Shown here piece by piece: positions 1-5,025 of a stretch of 5,025 bases of DNA. The first letter of the stretch is position 1, and each line of letters begins with the position of its first letter. The position numbers were made by a program, and so were the translations under genes. Source of the DNA: Psychrobacter sp. (GTDB taxonomy: Bacteria; Pseudomonadota; Gammaproteobacteria; Pseudomonadales; Moraxellaceae). The stretch is taken from assembly GCA_012270355.1 (NCBI GenBank), contig JAAXIL010000073.1, forward strand, positions 1-5,025, written 5' to 3'. Below the pieces are notes generated by a model. It ran no database searches. It was not told the origin of the DNA and was given only the letters and a program-made list of their open reading frames with translations.

Positions 1-1365
1 CATGGCTGCCATCGCCTTCGCTCGCAAGCCTTCTGACTCGTAAACAGAGCCGTCCTTTTCGGTCATGCTGATGAACCACTGTGGGGTCGCCCGAAAAATA
101 ATGGGCGTTTTATGTCTCCAGCAATGCGGGTAGCTATGTTCGAATTTACTATGATTTAGCAAATGACCTGTGTTGTGTAATTGCTCGATGATTTTCGGCT
201 GGGCTTTATAGATATGCTCACCGACGAATACTTTGGCAGTGTCCAAATACACGCCATTGCCCGCTACTGGATTTTCAACGGGCAAATGATATTGGCTTGC
301 GACCACATAGTCATCGGCACCATGAGCAGGGGCGGTATGCACCAGCCCCGTACCGCTTTCCGTTGTCACATGCTCACCCAAAATGAACGGCACATGTCTA
401 TCCGCTATCAATGGATGCTGGCTCATTAGATTCTCTAAGGCTTCGCCTTTTAATGACCCAATCATGCCTAAATTTTCAAAACCGCAGGCTTGTAAGGCAT
501 CCTCAATCAAGTCTGTCGCCAGAAGCAAATTGCCCTTTTCGGTTTTCACCACGCTATAATCAATGTCAGGATGCACAGAAATCGCTTGGTTGGCAGGCAG
601 TGTCCACGGCGTGGTCGTCCAGATTACTGCACACGTATTATCCACTTGTTCAGCGTCATCAATTCCCATTGCTTTCGCTAAAGCATCGGTATCCACTACG
701 TCAAAACCGACATAAATCGCATCGGACGTTTTGTCTTGATATTCCACTTCGGCTTCAGCCAGTGATGAGCCACAATCCAAACACCAGTTGACGGGCTTCA
801 TGCCACGAGTGACATAACCATTCGCATAAATCTTGCCAAGTGCCCGCACGATGTTGGCTTCTTGATGAAAGTTCATCGTCAAATACGGATTGTCCCAATC
901 CCCAAATACGCCAAGACGTTTAAAATCGGCTTTTTGTAATTCCACTTGACTAGAAGCGTACTCACGGCACAGTTTACGAAACTCGGTTGCCGATACCTTT
1001 TGCCCGACCTTACCCACTTTGGCTTCCACTTTTTGCTCAATCGGCAAACCATGACAATCCCAGCCTGGCACATACGGGGCATCAAACCCTGCAAGGGTTT
1101 TTGAGCGGGTGATGATGTCTTTTAAAACCTTGTTGACCGCATGACCCAAGTGAATTTGCCCGTTCGCATACGGCGGACCATCGTGCAAAATGTATTTATC
1201 ACGCCCTGCCCGAGCCTTACGAATTTTGCCATAGACATCATCGGCTTCCCATTCGGCAAGCCAGTTCGGTTCCCGTTTGGCGAGGTTGCCCCGCATGGGA
1301 AATGCCGTGTCAGCAAGGTTTAATGTGGATTTATAATCGAATTTTGTGTCAGTCAAGTCTGTCAT
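1..1365 (-). CDS. ileS: Isoleucyl-tRNA synthetase, N-terminal 455 residues (runs off left edge)
   Basis: This class I aminoacyl-tRNA synthetase charges tRNA-Ile with isoleucine in the cytoplasm and hydrolyses mischarged valine. The reverse-strand frame is open from ATG at 1365-1363 to the window edge, giving 455 codons of the roughly 940 usual for the family. The N-terminus is followed by [18 protein letters not shown] (22-39). The HIGH signature appears as HLGH at 72-75, inside [26 protein letters not shown] is at 100-110, and a Cys pair [16 protein letters not shown] at 194-209. The CP1 editing domain shows its Thr-rich peptide [10 protein letters not shown] at 250-259 and [16 protein letters not shown] at 338-353, which contains the conserved editing aspartate. 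The KMSKS loop and anticodon-binding domain lie beyond the window. No strong Shine-Dalgarno precedes the ATG; the start is chosen because homologues begin close to this point. The gene lies downstream of fpr on the same strand, 194 bp away. Nothing looks damaged. Confidence 0.97.
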   Translation of the reverse strand, partial: MTDLTDTKFDYKSTLNLADTAFPMRGNLAKREPNWLAEWEADDVYGKIRKARAGRDKYILHDGPPYANGQIHLGHAVNKVLKDIITRSKTLAGFDAPYVPGWDCHGLPIEQKVEAKVGKVGQKVSATEFRKLCREYASSQVELQKADFKRLGVFGDWDNPYLTMNFHQEANIVRALGKIYANGYVTRGMKPVNWCLDCGSSLAEAEVEYQDKTSDAIYVGFDVVDTDALAKAMGIDDAEQVDNTCAVIWTTTPWTLPANQAISVHPDIDYSVVKTEKGNLLLATDLIEDALQACGFENLGMIGSLKGEALENLMSQHPLIADRHVPFILGEHVTTESGTGLVHTAPAHGADDYVVASQYHLPVENPVAGNGVYLDTAKVFVGEHIYKAQPKIIEQLHNTGHLLNHSKFEHSYPHCWRHKTPIIFRATPQWFISMTEKDGSVYESEGLRAKAMAAM

Positions 1366-1412
1366 AGTTTTGAATAAAATCTAGTAACGTAATTCGTAAA
1401 ATTTAGCCCGAT

Positions 1413-1442
1413 ACTATACACCATAATACCGTGACACCATAA
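1413..1442 (-). promoter_or_regulatory. Possible ileS promoter region with a 9-bp direct repeat
   Basis: On the minus strand, 50-80 bp before the ileS start, there are two -10-like hexamers: TATAGT (1418-1413) and TATTAT (1428-1423). Neither has a convincing -35 box at 16-18 bp. The same stretch holds TTATGGTGT twice (plus-strand ACACCATAA at 1418-1426 and 1434-1442), 16 bp apart, so one copy overlaps the -10 candidates. It is the likeliest place for an ileS promoter because a hairpin separates it from fpr, but the assignment is weak. Confidence 0.3.
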
Positions 1443-1450
1443 CGCAAAAT

Positions 1451-1504
1451 GCCTCTTATCCACTTTGCAACTGACGTTTTAGGTCAAGCAAATAGATAAG
1501 AGGC
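1451..1504 (-). terminator. Nested hairpin after fpr, probable terminator or leader structure
   Basis: A perfect 10-bp inverted repeat (GCCTCTTATC at 1451-1460, GATAAGAGGC at 1495-1504) encloses two further in-register helices. These are TTTGC/GCAAA (1464-1468 with 1488-1492) and TGAC/GTCA (1472-1475 with 1483-1486), around a 7-nt loop. Transcribed from the minus strand, the structure lies 56 nt after the fpr stop and is followed by ATTTT, a short U stretch. It may therefore be a weak terminator for fpr. The 54-nt length and internal bulges are longer than a typical intrinsic terminator, so an RNA-stability or processing role is also possible. Confidence 0.5.
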
Positions 1505-1559
1505 TGTCGTATCATACTAATAGAGCAGATAGCTTTAGCTTACTTAGGAAAAAATTTAA

Positions 1560-2333
1560 CTAGCCAACGAATGCTCTTTCTACCACATAATCGGCAGGCT
1601 CACCCATGCGAGGCGACACGGTCATGCCATAACTATCCAAAATCTCGCTAACGTCGTTATTAAATGGCATTGAACCACAAATCATCACTCGATCATCCTC
1701 CTTATTCATTGCAGGAAGCCCGATGTCTTCATACAATTTACCTGATCGCATAAGATCTGTGATGCGTCCTGTATTGCGGAATTCATCACGGGTTACGGTT
1801 GGGTAATAGATGAATTTTTCTTGATACCATTCACCAAAAAGCTCATCATTGGGTAAGGTTTCTTCAAACAGCTCTTGGTAAGCCAAATCATCCGCCCGAC
1901 GTACGCCATGACATAAAATAATTTTATCAAACTTTTCATAGACTTCAGGGTCACGAGCGAGCGACAAAAATGGGGCAAGCCCTGTGCCAGTAGCGAGCAT
2001 ATATAGATGCTTGCCCGGCAATAAGTCATCAAGGACGAGCGTGCCCGTAGGCTTTTTGCTAATCATTAACTCATCGCCCACTTGAATGTGCTGTAAGCGT
2101 GAGGTCAAAGGACCATCTTGGACTTTGATGGAATAAAATTCCATATAGTCTTCATAGTTGGGGCTGGCAATTGAATACGCCCGCATGAGTGGCTTGCCGT
2201 CAACCATGATGCCAATCATTGCAAATTCACCATTACGGAAACGCAAACCTGCATCCCGTGTGGTTTTTATGGTGAATAGTGAGTCGTTCCAATGATGAAC
2301 ATCGGTGACGGTTTCGGTGTGAAATTTAGCCAT
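1560..2333 (-). CDS. fpr: Ferredoxin/flavodoxin-NADP+ reductase (FAD-dependent)
   Basis: This cytoplasmic flavoprotein moves electrons between NADPH and ferredoxin or flavodoxin. Bacterial relatives support oxidative-stress defence and Fe-S or radical-SAM enzymes. The protein is 257 residues, the usual bacterial Fpr length. An N-terminal FAD-binding beta-barrel carries the flavin motif RAYSIASP (51-58), and a downstream KKPTGTLVLDDL segment starts at 93. The NADP-binding domain shows LATGTGLAPF (113-122), HGVR (142-145) and CGSMPFNND (219-227). The C-terminus is ERAFVG, the AFV-type tail of the Pseudomonas/Rhodobacter-like subgroup rather than the E. coli type with a terminal aromatic residue. 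The ATG at 2333-2331 is preferred over an in-frame TTG two codons upstream (2339-2337): a GGA lies 10 nt before the ATG but only 4 nt before the TTG, and homologues start near MAKF. The gene is divergent from the DUF2147 gene and has its own promoter-like sequence and palindrome upstream. It ends in TAG at 1562-1560. Confidence 0.96.
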   Translation of the reverse strand: MAKFHTETVTDVHHWNDSLFTIKTTRDAGLRFRNGEFAMIGIMVDGKPLMRAYSIASPNYEDYMEFYSIKVQDGPLTSRLQHIQVGDELMISKKPTGTLVLDDLLPGKHLYMLATGTGLAPFLSLARDPEVYEKFDKIILCHGVRRADDLAYQELFEETLPNDELFGEWYQEKFIYYPTVTRDEFRNTGRITDLMRSGKLYEDIGLPAMNKEDDRVMICGSMPFNNDVSEILDSYGMTVSPRMGEPADYVVERAFVG

Positions 2334-2362
2334 AATCAATCATTCCAATTTTAGTTGTCAGA

Positions 2363-2378
2363 TTTGTAATGTTACAAA
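2363..2378. promoter_or_regulatory. Perfect 16-bp palindrome, candidate operator of fpr
   Basis: TTTGTAA-TG-TTACAAA is a perfect 7-2-7 inverted repeat. It lies just downstream of the fpr -10 box (2386-2391), so the predicted transcription start falls at its edge and it ends 30 bp before the fpr ATG. That is a classic place for a repressor to block transcription. A related half-site, TTGTCA (2355-2360), lies 10 bp away in the same orientation as TTGTAA. I cannot name the regulator. The site does not match the FNR/ANR consensus. Confidence 0.5.
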
Positions 2379-2385
2379 GTGGATT

Positions 2386-2391
2386 ATTATA
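2386..2391 (-). promoter_or_regulatory. fpr -10 box (TATAAT)
   Basis: The minus strand reads a consensus TATAAT 53 bp before the fpr start codon. No good -35 hexamer lies at 16-18 bp (AGTTAT or GTTATC), so the promoter may depend on an activator or be weak. The predicted transcription start is near 2379, giving a 5' leader of about 45 nt. Confidence 0.5.
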
Positions 2392-2680
2392 AATTTAGGC
2401 CAAGTATGATAACTGATTTATGGCGATAATGAGATAAATTCTTATGCCCGAGTGGAATATATATGTTGTTAAATGCCATAAAATACATTTTTCGATGAGT
2501 TTACTGCCCGAGGTTAGAATCAATCTTAAGCGACATTCAGTAATAAATTTTTTCAAATACTCGACAAATGTGTTATTCACCGATAATATATTTGGGCTAT
2601 GTTTGTAAGTGCTATTTTAAGACCTTTTTATTAGCTCTATTCAAATAGCTTATCTTCCATGCTTTACGCATAATCAATCG

Positions 2681-2687
2681 AAAGGAG
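2681..2687 (+). promoter_or_regulatory. Strong ribosome binding site that decides the DUF2147 start
   Basis: AAAGGAG closely matches the anti-Shine-Dalgarno. Two ATG codons follow in tandem at 2691 and 2694. Spacing from GGAG is 3 nt to the first and 6 nt to the second, which favours 2694. Confidence 0.75.
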
Positions 2688-2693
2688 TCGATG

Positions 2694-3140
2694 ATGAAAA
2701 CTTTAACCAAATTATTTCCTGCCACTGCTATTGCTGGCTTATTAGCAACTACGGCACATGCAGGCTCATTGCACAATACCAAATGGCAAACCGTCGATGA
2801 AAAGACAGGTGAAAAAAAGGCAGTCATCGCCATGACAGAATCTGGCGGTGTGGTTTCAGGCAAAATTTATAGCGTTGCTAATCCAGCTCATGCCAAAGCA
2901 GTATGCACACCGTGCAAGGGTGCATTAAAAAACAAGCCAGTGATTGGCTTACCCATTTTGTCTGGTTTAAAAGCTAACGGAAACAATGAGTGGACGGATG
3001 GCAAACTGGTTGACCCTGAAACCGGCAAGACTTATTCGGGCAAAGTCAACCTTAGCTCTGATGGTCAAACCCTCAAGCTTCGTGGCTATGTCGGTTCACC
3101 TGTGTTTGGACGAACCCAAGTCTGGAAGCGTGTCAACTAA
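2694..3140 (+). CDS. Exported DUF2147 family protein
   Basis: This is a small secreted, probably periplasmic, protein of 148 residues. The signal peptide runs MKTLTKLF, then a hydrophobic Ala/Leu core, then TTAHA, with predicted cleavage after Ala23 (AHA|GS). The mature part has the DUF2147 pattern: KWQTVDEKTGEKKAVI (30-45), GKIYSV (56-61), a CTPC pair (71-74), PVIGLPILSGL (82-92), the EWTDGKLVDPETGKTY block (99-114) and the C-terminal RGYVGSPVFGRTQVWKR (130-146). The biochemical function of the family is not established. The CxxC pair could form a disulfide or bind metal, which is inference. An in-frame ATG at 2691 would add one Met; 2694 is preferred by ribosome binding site spacing. The gene is transcribed alone, divergent from fpr and convergent with dacB, and ends shortly before a strong terminator. 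It looks intact. Confidence 0.92.
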   Translation: MKTLTKLFPATAIAGLLATTAHAGSLHNTKWQTVDEKTGEKKAVIAMTESGGVVSGKIYSVANPAHAKAVCTPCKGALKNKPVIGLPILSGLKANGNNEWTDGKLVDPETGKTYSGKVNLSSDGQTLKLRGYVGSPVFGRTQVWKRVN

Positions 3141-3160
3141 TTTGAACAACTAAGTGGCAT

Positions 3161-3191
3161 AAAAGCAACCATTTTAATGGTTGCTTTTTTT
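3161..3191 (+). terminator. Intrinsic terminator between the convergent DUF2147 and dacB genes
   Basis: AAAAGCAACCAT (3161-3172) pairs with ATGGTTGCTTTT (3177-3188) around the loop TTTA, and is followed by a run of seven Ts (3185-3191) on the plus strand. It begins 20 bp after the DUF2147 stop. The A-rich left arm gives a TTTT tail on the minus strand, 28 bp beyond the dacB stop, so it probably serves both convergent genes. Confidence 0.92.
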
Positions 3192-3218
3192 GTTTGTCAT
3201 ACCAGTTTATTACTACCT

Positions 3219-4880
3219 CTAATGTCTAGCTGTCCAATTCAACACGGCATCGAGCGTGCGTCTTGCCTGAGTGGTATTAAGCTTTTGCTCGCTATCTGCA
3301 TTGATGATGCCGACCACCACATAATCTTGCCCCGAACTGCCGTGTACATAGCCCGCCATCGCCGTCACGTTATCAAGCGTGCCCGTTTTTATCCATGCCC
3401 GCCCAATGGCTAGTGAGTTCGGCAACCGCTTTTTATGAGCATAAATTGTCCCGCTTATCCCCGCCACCCCGAGCGATTGCAAATAGGTTTCAAACTCAGG
3501 ATGTTGATACGCATATGCCAGCAATTCGGCAAGATTGTTTGCCGTCACTTTGCAGTCTCGGCACAACCCTGAACCATTGGTCAAATATGGAGGCTGGCTG
3601 CTTAAATGGGTTTGCCACCAATCATCTACATATTTTATTGCCACGCTATAATTTGAATGGTTTATCGACTTTTTATCATCATAAACAGGTAGCGATAGTA
3701 ACACCTGTTCGGTCATGACATTATTAGAATAATGATTGATATCATAGATTTGTTGGGCTAAAGGCTGAGAAGGATAGTTGACGATGGGTAACTTTACCCC
3801 AAAGCTAAGTAAACCTACTTTATCTTGGTTTAGTTGTTCGAGAATCGAAGTATCCTCAATGCTCAATACCTCACCTGTTAGGGTATTACCCAGCGTTTGC
3901 CAAATGTCTTGAACGACTTTTTGAGCAAACACTTTAGGGTCAGGATAAGCAATGTAAAACGTGTGTAATCCACAAGCCGATGGTAAATTTTTATTAAACT
4001 GTAAGCCAGATGCTTGCCATATGGGGGCAAGGCTTTGTTTGGCGGTACGACAACGCCCCGAACGGGTATCAATCAGATTCGGCAAACGATAACCTGCCAA
4101 ACTCGGTTTATAAGTCAGTCGCATTGTGCCATTTTTACTGGGTAGTGAGGTCATCCCAACACTGGAAAAATTAACCAAAAAACCGTCAGGACTGGCGTTA
4201 TAGGGTCTGAGCGGTTTATTGTCGAATTGACTTGGGTCTTTGCCCACTTTTTGAAATATCGACCCATCCCAAATGATGTTGCCATCGATAAGTCAAATGC
4301 ACGCCTGTTGAACATGATTCAACAACATGGTCTATCGCTCATGCGTCATTTTTGGCTCGCCACTGCCCTTAATAATAAGATCACCGTGCAAGGTGCCTCC
4401 TATTTTTACCCCTGTATAATAAACTTGCGTCACCCAACGAAAATCCGATCCCAATTGGTCTAAGGCGATGAAAGTAGGAATCAGTTTCATGGTGCTGGCA
4501 GGCGTGCGAGCGACGTTTGACAAATGCTCAATACTGTCTGACAAAGGTAGTTGAGTTAGGACTTGAGGCGATAAATAAAGCGATTCATTTGCTTCATTCA
4601 AAGTAGAATCTGTATCAACACTCGAAATTGATGATTGAGTGTTTGCCTGCTCTAATAAGTCTTGTTGAAGTTGTAAATAATAAGGGTTTAATTTAGAGGT
4701 TTGCGGAGTATTTATTGGTTGGATAATCAAACTGATATTTTTATTATCTAGTCCAGCTTTGTTTAATCCTTGCTCGACAACCTCAGGCAAATCCGCACTT
4801 ACAATCGTGCTTAAAAAAAGACTTGCAAAGCCAGTGAGTAAAATTTTTATAAAGCGAGACATGATGATGGTTTGGTGCAT
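3219..4880 (-). pseudogene. dacB: Penicillin-binding protein 4 (D-Ala-D-Ala carboxypeptidase/endopeptidase), interrupted by two in-frame stops
   Basis: PBP4 is a periplasmic peptidase S13 enzyme that trims or cleaves peptidoglycan peptides. From ATG 4880 the frame spans 553 codons before TAG at 3221-3219, somewhat longer than E. coli DacB (477). The signal peptide lies within residues 7-29, with likely cleavage after VSA; ATG at 4862 (MSRF) is an alternative start. Family motifs by full-frame residue are SxxK as STMK (129-132, in RTPASTMKLIPT), GSGEPKMT (about 172-179), WDGSIFQKVGKDP (about 203-215), SxN as SNN (385-387), NGSGLCRDCK (about 435-444) and KTG (498-500, in WIKTGTLDN). Codon 183 is TAG (4334-4332) and codon 196 is TGA (4295-4293). 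Both lie in the same frame, and homology continues without shift across them. Translation would give a 182-residue fragment with SxxK but without SNN and KTG. A GTG at 4247 opens the rest but has no ribosome binding site. Probable recent pseudogene; sequence error or stop readthrough is not excluded. Confidence 0.88.
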
Positions 4881-5025
4881 TTAAGCCACATTAAAGTCAT
4901 TCAAAAGCAATTTGTCATTCTTACAAGCGAAAATTATATCTTACATTGCCACCCATCTATAAACCATACAAATTTTTTTTATATCCCTATAAAATATCTC
5001 CAGCACTAAAAAAAACAGAGGTTGG
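4881..5025. promoter_or_regulatory. AT-rich region upstream of dacB with a candidate promoter
   Basis: On the minus strand TATAAT (4938-4933) lies 52 bp before the dacB ATG, giving a leader of about 45 nt. The -35 position holds only TATAGA or TTATAG, so the match is partial. No good Shine-Dalgarno precedes ATG 4880. The rest is A/T-rich with no reading frame worth calling. Confidence 0.4.
5008..5025. terminator. Possible half of a terminator cut by the right edge
   Basis: The plus strand ends with eight As followed by CAGAGGTTGG. Read on the minus strand this is CCAACCTCTG then eight Ts, the shape of the right arm and U-tract of an intrinsic terminator whose left arm would lie beyond the window. 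It resembles the complete A-rich/T-rich terminator at 3161-3191. If so, a minus-strand gene ends just outside the window. Confidence 0.35.

Larger units (their letters stand above)
2334..2693. other. Divergent AT-rich intergenic region between fpr and the DUF2147 gene
   Basis: About 360 bp without a supportable gene. The fpr-proximal part holds a -10 box and a palindrome, listed separately. The middle contains an 8-bp direct repeat, TGCCCGAG, at 2445-2452 and 2505-2512, and AT runs. The end near the DUF2147 gene holds the short palindrome CTATT-CA-AATAG (2637-2648) and a strong ribosome binding site. I found no plus-strand promoter with both boxes well matched; CATAAT (2669-2674) would lie very close to the start. 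A GTG-initiated minus-strand reading frame at 2395-2580 (61 codons) has no ribosome binding site or recognisable domain and is not called. Confidence 0.6.

Noticed and set aside
181..791. Plus-strand reading frames inside ileS
   Set aside because: They are antisense to a well-conserved synthetase frame, and their proteins resemble no family.
1122..1323. Small frames on both strands overlapping the start of ileS
   Set aside because: They are shadows of the ileS coding sequence.
1366..1559. T-box riboswitch controlling ileS
   Set aside because: T-boxes are typical of Firmicutes and Actinobacteria. I see no antiterminator (TGG-containing) bulge or specifier loop arrangement.
2334..2339. Upstream TTG start for fpr adding two residues
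   Set aside because: GGA is only 4 nt before the TTG, and ATG at 2333 gives better spacing and the usual family N-terminus.
2395..2580. Minus-strand 61-codon reading frame
   Set aside because: It has a GTG start, no ribosome binding site and no recognisable domain, and it overlaps the region upstream of the fpr promoter.
3177..3718. Plus-strand frames opposite the 3' half of dacB
   Set aside because: They are antisense to a recognisable PBP4 frame, one begins inside the terminator, and there are no domains or ribosome binding sites.
3219..4247. Separate gene starting at GTG 4247
   Set aside because: There is no ribosome binding site before it, it starts in the middle of a conserved PBP4 segment, and it lacks the signal peptide and catalytic serine.
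4293..4295. Selenocysteine or other programmed recoding at TGA
   Set aside because: PBP4 has no catalytic residue there, a TAG lies just upstream, and the surrounding residues suggest an Arg codon was lost.
4247..4332. A frameshift between the two halves of dacB
   Set aside because: Both halves are in the same frame (4880 and 4247 differ by a multiple of three), and the intervening codons read as sensible PBP4 sequence apart from TAG and TGA. The lesion is nonsense codons, not an indel.
1..5025. CRISPR array, insertion sequence, tRNA or DNA-uptake repeats
   Set aside because: There are no spaced direct repeats, no transposase, no terminal inverted repeats, no tRNA cloverleaf, and no overrepresented uptake-type word that I could recognise.

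Overview
The window looks like chromosomal DNA of a moderately AT-rich gammaproteobacterium. The style of the Fpr, IleRS and DUF2147 proteins suggests the family Moraxellaceae, perhaps Moraxella or a close relative. This placement rests on recognising protein families and base composition, not on a search. There is no phage, plasmid, insertion-sequence or CRISPR material, and no rRNA or tRNA gene. The genes are core or household in type.

Layout, left to right. Positions 1-1365 (minus strand) hold the N-terminal half of isoleucyl-tRNA synthetase (ileS), which runs off the left edge. A 194-bp gap follows, containing a long nested hairpin and a 9-bp direct repeat. Positions 1560-2333 (minus) encode a complete ferredoxin/flavodoxin-NADP+ reductase (fpr). 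A 360-bp AT-rich divergent intergenic region (2334-2693) carries a good fpr -10 box and a perfect 7-2-7 palindrome placed where an operator would sit. Positions 2694-3140 (plus) encode a small exported DUF2147 protein with a strong Shine-Dalgarno sequence. It ends at a strong terminator shared with the convergent gene. Positions 3219-4880 (minus) carry dacB, encoding penicillin-binding protein 4 (D-alanyl-D-alanine carboxypeptidase/endopeptidase). It is interrupted by two in-frame stop codons, TAG and TGA, only 13 codons apart. The last 145 bp are AT-rich upstream DNA with a candidate dacB promoter and, at the very edge, what looks like half of another terminator.

The genes do not form one pathway. 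ileS serves translation, fpr serves redox supply (NADPH to ferredoxin/flavodoxin), the DUF2147 protein is exported with unknown function, and dacB acts in periplasmic peptidoglycan remodelling. fpr and ileS share a strand but are separated by a hairpin and probably have separate promoters.

The most notable observation is the state of dacB. The reading frame is intact on both sides of the two stops with no frameshift, and the protein reads through recognisably. The stops separate the catalytic SxxK serine from the SxN and KTG motifs. I found no convincing new biological system in this window.
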